A DNA stretch of 64,000 bases from Sulfurimonas sp. HSL-1656 (GTDB lineage: Bacteria; Campylobacterota; Campylobacteria; Campylobacterales; Sulfurimonadaceae). The stretch lies in assembly GCF_039645585.1 (NCBI RefSeq), contig NZ_CP147915.1, positions 1,860,001 to 1,924,000 of the forward strand, given 5' to 3'. Within the stretch, counting starts at the first letter, position 1, and every line of letters starts with the position of its first letter. Of the stretch, positions 17,196-29,995 are shown piece after piece. The notes below the pieces were generated by a model. It had not been told where the DNA came from. It saw only the letters and a program-made list of their open reading frames with translations, and made no database searches. The position numbers were made by a program, and so were the translations under genes.

Positions 17196-18008
17196 CTAGG
17201 CTCCTGACTGGATTTTTTTCTTGTTGGTCCGCTGCTGCAGATAGTTGGCGAGGTTCATCAGACAGAGCGTGACCAGGAAGATCATCAGACCCGGAAAGAA
17301 ACTGACCCACCAGGCGATGTCGATCACCTCCTTACCGTTACTCAGAATCGTCCCCCAGCTCATCTGCGGTGCCACGATCCCCAGGCCGAGGAAGCTCAGC
17401 CCTGACTCGGAGAGGATCGCCCCGCCGACGCCGAAGGTGAAACTGACGAAGAAGATCGGGGCCAGCAGCGGCGCGTAATATTTGAGCAGTATCTTCGCCC
17501 GCGATACCCCGGCGATACCGAGGATCTTGATGAAGGGCTGCGACGTCACGGCGAAACTTTCCGAACGCACCAGCCTCGCCGTCGTCATCCAGCCCGTGAC
17601 GGAGATGATGAGGATCAGCACCAGCGCCGAGGCGTTGACGTAGCTCACCAGGGCCAGCAGCAGGAAAAAGGTCGGGAAGGTCAGGAAAAGGTCCACCACG
17701 ATGACGAAACCTTTGTCGACGACGCCCCTGGCATATCCTGCGATCGCCCCGAGTATGAAACCGAGGAAGGTCCCGATCAATGCACTTCCCACACCGATGA
17801 CAAGAGAGATCCTCCCCCCTTCAAGGATCCGGGCCAGTAGATCCCGCCCGAGACGGTCGGTCCCGAATGGGTGGGCCAGTGAAGGGGCAGCGAGGATAGC
17901 ATCGCGGTGCAGCAGATAGGGATCAGCCGTATAGAGGAAACCGCCCAGAAAGGTCACCACAATGATCAGCGCCAGTAAGAAAAGCGTTTTACGCGGAAAA
18001 TCATGCAT
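17196..18008 (-). CDS. OppC/DppC-type ABC transporter permease
   Basis: The 270-residue protein has one N-terminal helix, then the DppC-like sequence HPFGTDRLGRDLLARILEGG, four to five more helices, and the coupling-loop region (GVSRAKILLKYYAPLLAPIF). Family members move peptides, nickel or glycoside-like solutes. I start it at the ATG at 18008, which overlaps the ung stop by 8 bases (ATGCATGA). A longer frame exists but only covers ung DNA. No partner permease, ATPase or binding protein lies beside it, so the rest of the transporter must be elsewhere. Confidence 0.88.
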   Translation of the reverse strand: MHDFPRKTLFLLALIIVVTFLGGFLYTADPYLLHRDAILAAPSLAHPFGTDRLGRDLLARILEGGRISLVIGVGSALIGTFLGFILGAIAGYARGVVDKGFVIVVDLFLTFPTFFLLLALVSYVNASALVLILIISVTGWMTTARLVRSESFAVTSQPFIKILGIAGVSRAKILLKYYAPLLAPIFFVSFTFGVGGAILSESGLSFLGLGIVAPQMSWGTILSNGKEVIDIAWWVSFFPGLMIFLVTLCLMNLANYLQQRTNKKKIQSGA

Positions 18009-18696
18009 CTGAAAGACACCAGTCGATCGGGGCGATGCCCGCGCTTTGCAGGTAGGCATTGGTCCGTGAAAAAGGTTTGGAACCGAAAAAACCTCTATAC
18101 GCGGAGAGCGGCGAGGGGTGAGGTGAGGTAATGATGTGATGGCGTGAAGCATCGATCAGCGATGCTTTCATCTGTGCAGGCCGGCCCCAGAGGATGAAGA
18201 CCAACTTCTCCCGGCCGTCGCTGAGGGCCTTGATGGTCGCATCGGTAAAACGCTCCCACCCCTGCTCTTTATGCGAATGCGCCTGCCCGGCTCGGACGGT
18301 CAAAACCGTATTGAGCAGAAACACCCCCTGCTCCGCCCATGCTTCCAGCGTTCCGTGCTGCGGAACATCGCAGCCTATATCGTCTCTGAGCTCCTTGAAG
18401 ATGTTCTGCAGGGAGGGCGGATGCGCTATGCCGCGCTGCACGGAGAATGCAAGCCCGTGCGCCTGGTTCGGCCCATGGTAGGGGTCCTGCCCGAGGATAA
18501 CGACTTTGACTTTCTCATAGGGTGTCAGGTTGTATGCAGCAAAGATATCGGCACCTTTCGGGTAGATGGGAAAGGCAGCTTTCTCAGCGAGGAGAAACGT
18601 TTTGAGTTCCGTGAAATAGGCCTGCTCGAATTCCGAGGACAGCACTGCTTTCCAGGAGGAGTCGATCTTGGGGTCAATCTGCATAGCACCATCCAT
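18001..18696 (-). CDS. ung: Uracil-DNA glycosylase
   Basis: Ung removes uracil from DNA at the start of base excision repair. The 231-residue protein carries both family-1 signatures: GQDPYHGP with catalytic Asp71 and HPSPLS with His193. The length is normal. It is followed by the overlapping permease gene and preceded by its own -10-like sequence, so it probably leads this leftward unit. A second in-frame ATG four codons in could also serve as start. Confidence 0.97.
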   Translation of the reverse strand: MDGAMQIDPKIDSSWKAVLSSEFEQAYFTELKTFLLAEKAAFPIYPKGADIFAAYNLTPYEKVKVVILGQDPYHGPNQAHGLAFSVQRGIAHPPSLQNIFKELRDDIGCDVPQHGTLEAWAEQGVFLLNTVLTVRAGQAHSHKEQGWERFTDATIKALSDGREKLVFILWGRPAQMKASLIDASRHHIITSPHPSPLSAYRGFFGSKPFSRTNAYLQSAGIAPIDWCLSDA

Positions 18697-18712
18697 ATAG
18701 AGAATCCGACGT

Positions 18713-18718
18713 AGTATA
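18713..18718 (-). promoter_or_regulatory. -10 box upstream of ung
   Basis: TATACT on the minus strand, about 16 bases before the ung ATG, in the AT-rich gap after fadL. This implies a short leader. Confidence 0.4.
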
Positions 18719-18756
18719 CAAAAGAATGTGTTTGGGATGCGTAAAACGGAAGGAGT

Positions 18757-18770
18757 CCGCCCGAAGGCGG
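18757..18770 (-). terminator. Hairpin downstream of the FadL-type gene
   Basis: On the minus strand CCGCC-TTCG-GGCGG forms a stable UUCG tetraloop hairpin 30 bases after the stop codon. It is followed by a weakly T-rich stretch (ACTCCTTCCGTTTTACG). Confidence 0.55.
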
Positions 18771-18799
18771 AAGAATGAAGTTGTTAGTGCACGATGCGC

Positions 18800-20188
18800 T
18801 TAGAACGCATAGTTCAGCTGTACCGTAACACCTGTCTGGGAGTGCTTGACATCCGCTGAAGAGTCACCTGTCGCTGCTGCCGCTGCACCGGCCTGAGCAG
18901 GCGAACCGCCGTTTTGCAGGACCATATTTGCAGCCAGCCCCTGACCCATGGCAGTTGTGTCGTAGGAGAAGCTGACTTCCGGTGCATAGACAAAGGCCGC
19001 ATCGACAGAAATCATGTCTGTAAAGCTGTAGGTACCACCGGCTGTGATATGTGATTCGACAACTGCCGGGAACCCCGCGAGGTTGAAGAAGTTTTTGACG
19101 GCACCTTCATAATTGACAGGCATTCCTGCCGGAGTGAAACCAGCTGCGGCTCCATCCTGCTCCTGAATCGGGTTCTCTGCATAGTTATAACCGAGGCGGA
19201 CCGCCCAGTTGTTTCTCTCATACTGGTAACCGACGGAGAAGACATTCTGGTTGTCCCATTCAAACTCTTTATATCCCTTCGCATCCGCCCAGCGGATCTG
19301 CTTGTAGTCGAATGCGATCGTGTTGCCGCTTCCAAGGATGTCATAGCTGATACCGACACCGATCTCTGCCGGCTGCTCGAGATGGTCATCGATACCTTGC
19401 AGGCCGAATGCCTGGGAAGTTACTTCAAGCGTATGGTCATAAGTCATATCGATAGAAGACTGGTACTTGGCACCCAGTGTCAGGCCCGTGATGCCGACTG
19501 CACCTGCATCGTACGCAACACCGACTTCATAACCGAAACCGAAATCTTCGGAGACACCGGACCCCTGCGGATCAATACCGCCTGTAGGCAGCGGCATTGC
19601 ATAAGCAATATTCAGTGAACCGTACTGCAGCATCGGGGCGACACCGACACTGAAGCCGGAATTGCTGTAAGATACCGGTACGGCGAAACGCATCAGCTGC
19701 AGGTTCGTACGCATACCGAAAGAGCCGTTGCTGCTGACACCGCTAGCAGGGTCGAGCGTATCACGGTAATCCGTACCCATACCGGCTACACCGAACATGC
19801 CGATACCGACAACGACGTTGTCATTGATACGGGAAGCAAGAGCAACCTCAGGAATCATACTCATATCAGCTTTGCTGGTATCAGACTCTACCGGCATGAC
19901 AGGAGTAGCTGTCGCTGCTGAGTAAGCTTCTGCAAATGCGTTGGATTCAAAATCAACCTTTGGCATGAAGAGCGTTCCACCGAAAGAGATCTCATTGCTT
20001 TTGACCGCAGAAAGCAGTGCCGGGTTAGCCAGACCGCTTTCAGCACCGAATGCGGTGGCAATGCCTACACCACCCATACCGCGTGCTTTAGCACCGAGAC
20101 CCATAAGGTTATCCCCGTTTGTTGCAAATGCCGAAGTTGCAGTCAGAGCCATTGCAGCAGCCATTGCCAGTTTGATTGTACGTGTCAT
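18800..20188 (-). CDS. OmpP1/FadL/TodX family outer-membrane transporter
   Basis: The 462-residue protein has a signal peptide (LAMAAAMALTATSAFA) followed at once by TNGDNLMGLGAKARGMGGVG, the N-terminal hatch motif of FadL-family porins for hydrophobic compounds. A long barrel follows, ending in VTVQLNYAF with terminal Phe, as expected for BAM-dependent insertion. Codon use is more AT-rich than in neighbouring genes, which may reflect high expression or transfer. Its own promoter lies in the AT-rich upstream gap. Fatty acids or other hydrophobic substrates are possible. Confidence 0.92.
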   Translation of the reverse strand: MTRTIKLAMAAAMALTATSAFATNGDNLMGLGAKARGMGGVGIATAFGAESGLANPALLSAVKSNEISFGGTLFMPKVDFESNAFAEAYSAATATPVMPVESDTSKADMSMIPEVALASRINDNVVVGIGMFGVAGMGTDYRDTLDPASGVSSNGSFGMRTNLQLMRFAVPVSYSNSGFSVGVAPMLQYGSLNIAYAMPLPTGGIDPQGSGVSEDFGFGYEVGVAYDAGAVGITGLTLGAKYQSSIDMTYDHTLEVTSQAFGLQGIDDHLEQPAEIGVGISYDILGSGNTIAFDYKQIRWADAKGYKEFEWDNQNVFSVGYQYERNNWAVRLGYNYAENPIQEQDGAAAGFTPAGMPVNYEGAVKNFFNLAGFPAVVESHITAGGTYSFTDMISVDAAFVYAPEVSFSYDTTAMGQGLAANMVLQNGGSPAQAGAAAAATGDSSADVKHSQTGVTVQLNYAF

Positions 20189-20241
20189 CTATTCTCCTAC
20201 GAATAAAAATCAAATGGAAGTTTTTGCTTCCGATTTCGTTC

Positions 20242-20247
20242 ATTATA
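20242..20247 (-). promoter_or_regulatory. -10 box for the FadL-type gene
   Basis: TATAAT on the minus strand 53 bases before the start codon. The DNA upstream of it is very AT-rich and could act as an UP element. Confidence 0.55.
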
Positions 20248-20761
20248 GGCGTCGGAAAATAAAGTGAATATAAAGCTGGAAGGCCCTACTTAACGGGGAT
20301 TTATAATTATTCTAAGCGAAAGAGACAATACAGAGCAAATAAAATATATTTATATCTTTGTGTTATAAAAATAGCATATTTATTTCATTTTCTGTTGCTT
20401 TTTTAACAGTATTCTTATTTTTATAAAAAAGAGATATGTTTTTGATATTTTTATCACTATGTTACGTTTTGAAACACAATTAAGTTGTATAGAAAGGCAG
20501 ATATTCTGCAATCCATCGCTTGCACGCGGTCTCAAGAAAGCAAATGCACCTACACTCCATCAGCTGAAGGAAACAAGGTGATACAAACTATGAAAAAGTG
20601 GAAAGAATTCTAATCGCCAAATAGCTGCATAATGGGCAATATAGACCATTAAGATAATTTGACCACAGTTGATAGACAAGAATAAAGGTTTAACTGATTG
20701 ATTAGAAGTAAGGTATTTGATGATTGATTGTAAATTGTAAGTAGAAGGATAAATCCGAGAA
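20248..20761. other. AT-rich intergenic region between 5S rRNA and the FadL-type gene
   Basis: About 500 bases with no supported gene. Base composition is strikingly AT-rich compared with the flanking protein genes, with runs such as TTTTTATAAAAAAG. A short minus-strand frame (20560-20793) runs into the 5S gene and is not credible. I see no clear T-tailed hairpin, although the rRNA operon must end in this stretch. Confidence 0.6.
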
Positions 20762-20877
20762 CCAGGCGGCGACCTACGTTCCCAACCCTGCAAGGGTCAG
20801 TATTATCAGCGATGAGAGGCTTAGCTTCCGGGTTCGGAATGGGGCCGGGCGTTTCCCTCTCTCTATAGCCACCTGGA
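20762..20877 (-). rRNA. rrf: 5S ribosomal RNA
   Basis: On the minus strand the gene opens with CCAGGTGGCTATAGAGAG and closes with GCCGCCTGG, which pair as the terminal 5S helix. The conserved internal CCGAACCCGGAAGCTAAG and CGCTGATAATACTGACCC-type segments lie between. The length of about 116 bases fits. It is last in the operon. Confidence 0.92.
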
Positions 20878-20881
20878 CAAT

Positions 20882-20915
20882 CGGATCGAAAAGCTTCGAG
20901 AAGCTCTTGGATCCG
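20882..20915 (-). other. Hairpin in the 23S-5S spacer
   Basis: CGGATC (20882-20887) pairs with GATCCG (20910-20915), and inside it AGCTTC (20892-20897) pairs with GAAGCT (20900-20905). It sits directly before 5S in the transcript, so it is a likely processing site rather than a terminator. Confidence 0.5.
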
Positions 20916-20940
20916 ACTGCGTGTCGGTTATGTATGTTTT

Positions 20941-20957
20941 ATGCTAAGGGTTAGCAT
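20941..20957 (-). repeat. Perfect small hairpin in the 23S-5S spacer
   Basis: ATGCTAA/TTAGCAT, a perfect 7-bp stem with a 3-base loop, lies just past the 23S processing stem. Confidence 0.45.
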
Positions 20958-20965
20958 AAAATATG

Positions 20966-21026
20966 ATTGTTAAAGTCAACGGTTGCAACTACAGCTATTA
21001 CAGCTCATACTGAGTAAGGCAGTAAG
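20966..21026 (-). other. 3' arm of the 23S rRNA processing stem
   Basis: Three blocks here (20966-20980, the GTTGCAACTACA region near 20982, and 21009-21026) are reverse complements of blocks upstream of 23S (23998-24012, near 23959, and 23916-23931), in nested order. Together they would bring the two ends of pre-23S RNA into a long duplex of the kind RNase III cuts. Confidence 0.7.
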
Positions 21027-21044
21027 ACACTAATTTTAGGGAAA

Positions 21045-23905
<2,861 letters not shown>

Positions 23906-23915
23906 CTAATTAGCG

Positions 23916-24012
23916 CTTACTGCCTTACTCAATATGAATAAGACTGTAATATTTAATTGTAGTTGCAATACTTACGAAGTAATCTTCATAAATATTTGTT
24001 GACTTTAACAAT
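23916..24012 (-). other. 5' arm of the 23S rRNA processing stem
   Basis: This spacer between tRNA-Ala and 23S holds the partners of the blocks at 20966-21026: CTTACTGCCTTACTCA (23916-23931), TGTAGTTGCAA near 23959, and GTTGACTTTAACAAT (23998-24012). Interrupted pairing over roughly 100 bases supports an RNase III-type processing stem. Confidence 0.7.
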
Positions 24013-24094
24013 GATAATTCAATGAACGTTTTAGACTCTTATACACTAAGAAGTCTAATATGAATACTTCATCAAGTACTCGTATTAGGCTTCG

Positions 24095-24170
24095 TGGTGG
24101 AGAATAGCGGGATCGAACCGCTGACCTCCTGCGTGCAAAGCAGGCGCTCTCCCAGCTGAGCTAATTCCCC
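24095..24170 (-). tRNA. tRNA-Ala (TGC)
   Basis: A 76-base cloverleaf on the minus strand: acceptor GGGGAAT/ATTCTCC with one G-T pair, anticodon loop TTTGCAC, T arm GGTTCGATC, and encoded CCA. It lies in the 16S-23S spacer. Confidence 0.96.
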
Positions 24171-24182
24171 ACATAGTGATCC

Positions 24183-24259
24183 TGGTGGGCCTAGGAGGAC
24201 TTGAACCTCCGACCTCACCCTTATCAGGGGTGCACTCTAACCAGCTGAGCTATAGGCCC
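24183..24259 (-). tRNA. tRNA-Ile (GAT)
   Basis: A 77-base cloverleaf on the minus strand: acceptor GGGCCTA/TAGGCCC, anticodon GAT in CTGATAAG, T arm GGTTCAAGTCC and encoded CCA. It precedes tRNA-Ala in the spacer, the usual Ile-Ala order. Confidence 0.96.
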
Positions 24260-24289
24260 CTTCTCGGCATTTCTAATTCAATAGAACAT

Positions 24290-24311
24290 AGATCACTGAA
24301 AACTAAGCAAG
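24290..24311 (-). other. 3' arm of the 16S rRNA processing stem
   Basis: Twenty-two bases complementary to 26039-26060 with a single non-Watson-Crick position. The two arms flank 16S, so the pre-16S ends would form a duplex suited to RNase III cleavage. Confidence 0.75.
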
Positions 24312-24385
24312 CAAGCGGACAGACACAATCTGAAATGTGAGATTTTCTCTTCGGGCCACCAAACGAATGGTGCCCGGTTACTCTA

Positions 24386-25891
<1,506 letters not shown>

Positions 25892-26038
25892 AAAAGACGC
25901 TTCATAAATGAAGCGATTACTGATCCAGCCCAAGATATAAAATCATTGGCTGTATAGTGTCTATCACTATAAATAGTAATAGACGGTTAAATTGTGTCTT
26001 ATCTAAGTAAGACTTCCAGACCTTGTCTGTCCATCCCA

Positions 26039-26060
26039 CTTGCTTAGTTTTCAATGATCT
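26039..26060 (-). other. 5' arm of the 16S rRNA processing stem
   Basis: This leader block pairs with 24290-24311 across 16S. It lies roughly 150 bases before the mature 16S start. Confidence 0.75.
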
Positions 26061-26137
26061 CAAACTTTCGCGATCTTCAACCCGAAGTCCCGCTAGATAG
26101 GCCTCTTTTCGATGCCTCTCATCGTTTGTGGACGGGA

Positions 26138-26166
26138 ATTATAGGGGATTTCAAAAGCAATGTCAA
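26138..26166 (-). promoter_or_regulatory. rRNA operon promoter
   Basis: On the minus strand TTGACA (26161-26166), a 17-base spacer and TATAAT (26138-26143) form a perfect sigma-70 consensus. The predicted start near 26130 gives a leader of about 240 bases. The flanking DNA is AT-rich. Confidence 0.85.
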
Positions 26167-26232
26167 GAGGTTTTTGCGGAAATTTTCATTTTTTGCGAAA
26201 TTTCTTTTTACTTGCTAATTTATGTAATTATG

Positions 26233-27498
26233 TTACTTGTTATTGGTACTGTTTTCACGGATGGATTTCACTTCCGCAACGGCCGTATAGTCGCTGTCCA
26301 TCAGCTCAATTTCATCACCTTCGCTTACATTACAAAGGGAAACGGGCCTTCCCCCTTTCACGACCTGGGCGTACCCTTTCATGACTTTGCTTTTCGGATC
26401 CTGGGCATTCATACTTGACTGCAGTGCGTTCAGCAGTGACTGTTTCTGGTTTAATAGCATCATGGTTGCCTGGCCCAGTCGCACCCCCATCGGGTCAAGC
26501 AGTGCATCGGCCTGTTGCAAGCGATAGCCGATGCTCTGATCATACCGCTGCTGCAGCTGCACAAGCAGTAGTGACTGCTCTTTAATTCTTTGTTCGACGG
26601 AGTGTTGTTTATAGCGTTCGAACAGATGCAGCACGCTTTGCATTTCCCTTTGCACTTTTTCTGCAATGCGCTGATCAAACTGTTCCTGGAGTGCGTCAAG
26701 GCTCATCATCATCTCGTATTGGTCCGGAAGGAGCATCTGCATCGCCGCGGAAGGGGTCGGTGCCCGCAGATCGGCGACAAAATCCGTAATCACCCAATCT
26801 ATCTCGTGCCCGACGGCAGAAACGACGGGTGTCGCAGCCGCAGCAACCGCCCTCGCCAATGCTTCATCATTAAAACCCCACAGGTCTTCCATGCTTCCGC
26901 CGCCCCGGCTGAGTACAATGACATCATAACCGGCTTTGTCGGCAGCATTCAAAGCGGCAAGCAGTGAAAACGGGGCCTGTTCTCCCTGAACGATGCTATC
27001 GTAGACGAAAAGCTCGGTCAACGGCCAGCGGTGCGCCGCGACCCGTTTCATATCCTGGAGCGCCGCTCCGGTAGCAGAGGTGATCAAGGCAATCTTTTTG
27101 GGGTAGCGCGGCAGTGCTTTTTTCCGTTCACTGTCGAACAGCCCCTCCTCCGAAAGCCGCGATTTGAGCTGTTCATACGCCAGTGCCAGTGCCCCCTGCC
27201 CTGCCGGTTCGATTACCTGGGCATTGATTTGGTAACTGCCGCGCGGTTTGTAGAGTGTGATCCCGCCGCGGACGACGACCTTGAGCCCCTCTTCGAGGCG
27301 GAACCGCAGATGCGCCGCGTTGCCTCGGAACATGACGCCGCTGAGCGCCGAACCGCTGTCTTTGAGGGTAAAATAGATATGGCCGCTGTTATGATAGGTA
27401 ATTCGGGAGAGTTCGCCTTCGACGGCGACCTGGACAAAGGTCGTCTCGAGAAGGTTCTTGATCTGTTCGTTGAGGGCCGATACGGAGACCGCCTTCAC
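26233..27498 (-). CDS. xseA: Exodeoxyribonuclease VII large subunit
   Basis: XseA is the catalytic and DNA-binding subunit of ExoVII, which degrades single-stranded DNA in repair. The 421-residue protein has the N-terminal OB fold (VAVEGELSRITYHNSGHIYFTLKD), the nuclease core with ALITSATGAALQDM, VIVLSRGGGSMEDLWGFNDE and SAVGHEIDWVITD, then a long coiled-coil region and a C-terminal domain (GYAQVVKGGRPV). The small subunit XseB is not adjacent. It follows menG by 3 bases and is last before the rRNA promoter. Confidence 0.97.
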   Translation of the reverse strand: MKAVSVSALNEQIKNLLETTFVQVAVEGELSRITYHNSGHIYFTLKDSGSALSGVMFRGNAAHLRFRLEEGLKVVVRGGITLYKPRGSYQINAQVIEPAGQGALALAYEQLKSRLSEEGLFDSERKKALPRYPKKIALITSATGAALQDMKRVAAHRWPLTELFVYDSIVQGEQAPFSLLAALNAADKAGYDVIVLSRGGGSMEDLWGFNDEALARAVAAAATPVVSAVGHEIDWVITDFVADLRAPTPSAAMQMLLPDQYEMMMSLDALQEQFDQRIAEKVQREMQSVLHLFERYKQHSVEQRIKEQSLLLVQLQQRYDQSIGYRLQQADALLDPMGVRLGQATMMLLNQKQSLLNALQSSMNAQDPKSKVMKGYAQVVKGGRPVSLCNVSEGDEIELMDSDYTAVAEVKSIRENSTNNK

Positions 27499-27501
27499 GC
27501 T

Positions 27502-28212
27502 TTACACCTTCTTGGCGATGATCAGCGTGGAGATATCCATGGAAAAACTCTGGATAAAGAGCGGCTCGAAACCGGCAGCTTCCAGTTCGCCGCGCATCCC
27601 CTCCACCGTCAGGAAGCCCTCGATAGAGTTGGGCAGGTATTCGTAGGCTTCTTTGTTCTTGGAGATAAACCCGCCGATCTTCGGCAGAACCTTCGTCATG
27701 TAGAAGTCGCGGATTTTTCCCAGGATCGACGGGTGCTCGTTTTTCATGAACTCCAGGATGACCACCATCCCGCCGGGTTTAAGGACCCGGTTGAACTCAC
27801 GCAGCGCCGCTTCGCGTTCGACAACATTACGGATACCGTAGGAGATGCTGAGCATATCCGCCGTATTATCCTCAACGGGAAGTTCCGTCGCCTTGGAAAT
27901 AGCGAAATCAAAATCGGGGAACTTCTGCCGTCCGACACCGACCATCCCTTCTGATGGGTCAACGCCGAGGATTTGCTTCACGCTGATCGACTTCACCCCG
28001 GCGCGTTGGCGCCAGTAATCCATCATGTCCCCCGTGCCGCAGGCGACATCGACGATCAGGTCGAGTTCCGACCGGTCGTAGAATGCGAATGCTTTGTCGC
28101 ACCCTTTGCGGCGCCAGCTGCGGTCGACACCCATACTCATAACGCGGTTCGCCTTGTCATAGGTCGGCGCGATCTCGTCGAACATCGATACGATTTTTTC
28201 CTGTCTATCCAT
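27502..28212 (-). CDS. menG: Demethylmenaquinone methyltransferase MenG/UbiE
   Basis: This class I SAM methyltransferase makes the last step of menaquinone synthesis. The 236-residue protein begins with the family signature MFDEIAPTYDKANRVMSMGVD, followed by SAM motif I VDVACGTGDMM and the later YGIRNVVEREAALREFNRVL, both typical of UbiE/MenG. Campylobacterota use menaquinones, so the ubiquinone branch is unlikely. Its start overlaps the ribD end by 8 bases. Confidence 0.95.
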   Translation of the reverse strand: MDRQEKIVSMFDEIAPTYDKANRVMSMGVDRSWRRKGCDKAFAFYDRSELDLIVDVACGTGDMMDYWRQRAGVKSISVKQILGVDPSEGMVGVGRQKFPDFDFAISKATELPVEDNTADMLSISYGIRNVVEREAALREFNRVLKPGGMVVILEFMKNEHPSILGKIRDFYMTKVLPKIGGFISKNKEAYEYLPNSIEGFLTVEGMRGELEAAGFEPLFIQSFSMDISTLIIAKKV

Positions 28213-29215
28213 TCACCATCCATTGCTTGACATCCTCTCCCGAGCGGGAGAGATGCCTGATTTCAAATTGTTGCGGTTGTTGCAGAAAGCGTATTGTACC
28301 ACCGCTCGACGGCGCAACAAAACAGAGGTACATGTCACAGCGCGACTGTACCGCTTCAAACATCCCCGGACCGCCCTCGACAAGAACATTCCGGTACCGG
28401 TCAATTACAGTGAGATCCGCCGCGATCATCACCTTCCGGCCGGGGACGCTGAAGAGCGGGATCGTCCGGTCGAAGTCGTCACGCTTGGAGAGAATAAGGA
28501 TATCCGGTGCCTTGCCCGCCACCATCCTTGCATCCAGTGTCGGCCGGTCGGTGCGTACGGTGTTACCGCCGATGACCAGCAAGTCCGCCGCGTCGCGCAT
28601 CGTATGCACGAAACGCCGCGATTCGCTCCCGCTGATAATCCCGCCGTCTATCGTTCCGTCGAGCCGCTGGGCCCACTTGAAGGTCACAAAGGGTTTCGTC
28701 TGCCACTGTACGAAGGGAAACAGCAGATCATCCGCCGCTTTGGAAGGAGTGTGTTCAACCGTAATGCCAGCATCATTCAGAATGGACGCCCCGCCGGCCG
28801 CCTCGCCGTTCGGATCCGCTGCGGTATAGATGACCCGCCCTATCCGCACGCCGGCCAGCAGGCGCGCACAGGAGGGGGTTTTGCCGTGATGGGCACAGGG
28901 TTCGAGGGTCACATGGATCGTACAGGTAGTGAAACAGCTGTTGTGATTAGAGAGGAGATAGTCGTGGATCGCGCCGGAATCTTTCAATTCCAGGATAGCG
29001 GTATCGGAAGTGAGCAGCGCAAAGGCCTGCTGAAGTGCCAGGACTTCCGCATGGGGGCCTCCCGCTTTTTCGTGAGCGGCTACGGCAAGGATTTTCCCCG
29101 AAGCATCGGTGACGGCGGCGCCGACGGCTGGATTGGGGAAGGTGCACCCCTGGTAAGCCCATGCCGCATCGACGGCCAACGCCATCGGATCAGGCCGGGC
29201 CATCTGCTTTACCAC
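28205..29215 (-). CDS. ribD: Riboflavin biosynthesis deaminase/reductase RibD
   Basis: RibD carries out the deaminase and reductase steps of riboflavin synthesis. The N-terminal cytidine-deaminase-like domain has GGPHAEVLAL and TLEPCAHHGKTPSCARLL (zinc ligands His and two Cys). The C-terminal reductase domain has FVTFKWAQRLDGTID and NTVRTDRPTLDAR. At 336 residues it is slightly short of the Escherichia coli enzyme. It overlaps rimP by 7 bases and menG by 8, so the genes are probably translationally coupled. Confidence 0.95.
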   Translation of the reverse strand: MVKQMARPDPMALAVDAAWAYQGCTFPNPAVGAAVTDASGKILAVAAHEKAGGPHAEVLALQQAFALLTSDTAILELKDSGAIHDYLLSNHNSCFTTCTIHVTLEPCAHHGKTPSCARLLAGVRIGRVIYTAADPNGEAAGGASILNDAGITVEHTPSKAADDLLFPFVQWQTKPFVTFKWAQRLDGTIDGGIISGSESRRFVHTMRDAADLLVIGGNTVRTDRPTLDARMVAGKAPDILILSKRDDFDRTIPLFSVPGRKVMIAADLTVIDRYRNVLVEGGPGMFEAVQSRCDMYLCFVAPSSGGTIRFLQQPQQFEIRHLSRSGEDVKQWMVNG

Positions 29216-29640
29216 TCGAAGTAGGTTGCAGCCTTGACGACGCTGTCAAAAGGGACTGTTTCGGTTCCCGCCTCGGTTTCGATAGTCAGAGTGCCGTCCT
29301 CGCCGACACTTTTCAGCTCACCGCGAAGTTTCGTCTTGTCCTGCAGTGTCAGTTTGACCTTCTCGCCGACAGAGTAACTGAAATGCTCCAGGGTCTTGAG
29401 TTTGCGTTCGACCCCGGGGGAACTCACTTCAAGACGGTATTCGCCCTGTACCGGCGGGGTCACGTCCAGCATCGGGGAGATCAGCTTCGTCGCTTCGACG
29501 CACTGGTCCATGGTGGTACCGCCCTCGCCGATAACGTTGACACGGTAGATCGTCTCGCTGTTTTCGGTGACAATAGAGGTATCGTACAGGTGCAGGCCGA
29601 TCGATTCGACCAGGTTCTTGATATCGCTCTCAAGACTCAT
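29209..29640 (-). CDS. rimP: Ribosome maturation factor RimP
   Basis: RimP assists 30S subunit assembly. The 143-residue protein has the family order: an N-terminal alpha/beta domain with the DQCVEATKLISPMLD segment and YRLEVSSPGVERKL, then an SH3-like C-terminal barrel. I start it at the ATG at 29640 ([13 protein letters not shown]); the longer frame only covers rbfA. It overlaps rbfA by 11 bases. rimP, rbfA and infB together form the classic translation cluster. Confidence 0.94.
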   Translation of the reverse strand: MSLESDIKNLVESIGLHLYDTSIVTENSETIYRVNVIGEGGTTMDQCVEATKLISPMLDVTPPVQGEYRLEVSSPGVERKLKTLEHFSYSVGEKVKLTLQDKTKLRGELKSVGEDGTLTIETEAGTETVPFDSVVKAATYFEW

Positions 29641-29995
29641 CGTGCTTTTCCCCTTCGATCTGTTTGAAAAGTGCTTCGATCTGCTGCGTCTTCTGGAGCT
29701 GATCGTCAAAAACGAATGCCAGTTTCGGGCAGCGGTACCACCCCTGGTCTTTCATACAGTAATCTTCGATCACCGGGCGCGCTTTGCGCAGCTGCTTCAA
29801 AAAAGCATTGCGCTCCGCTTCGCTGTAGTCATGGGGATCGAGGTAGACTTTGGCATCACTGCGCCCCTTCGCACAGCGGACCTCGATGACATCGAGTTCA
29901 TGCAGGCGGGCATCCCCCAGTTGCGAGATCGCCTCCGGAATCAGCTCCTGGAGGATCGCATCGGTGCGTTTAAGCTTGATCTCGGCGGGCGTCAC
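29630..29995 (-). CDS. rbfA: Ribosome-binding factor A
   Basis: RbfA is a cold-shock-linked 30S assembly factor with a KH-like fold. The 121-residue sequence has an N-terminal helix ([18 protein letters not shown]), a [20 protein letters not shown] strand pair, and a C-terminal segment [21 protein letters not shown] that matches the family's conserved ending. It overlaps infB by 4 bases and rimP by 11. Confidence 0.92.
   Translation of the reverse strand: MTPAEIKLKRTDAILQELIPEAISQLGDARLHELDVIEVRCAKGRSDAKVYLDPHDYSEAERNAFLKQLRKARPVIEDYCMKDQGWYRCPKLAFVFDDQLQKTQQIEALFKQIEGEKHDES

Noticed and set aside
18009-18152. N-terminal extension of the OppC-type permease
   Set aside because: It lies inside ung and has no membrane character; ATG 18008 starts a normal permease N-terminus.
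20560-20793. 77-codon frame upstream of 5S
   Set aside because: It runs into the 5S gene and has no ribosome site; AT-rich chance frame.
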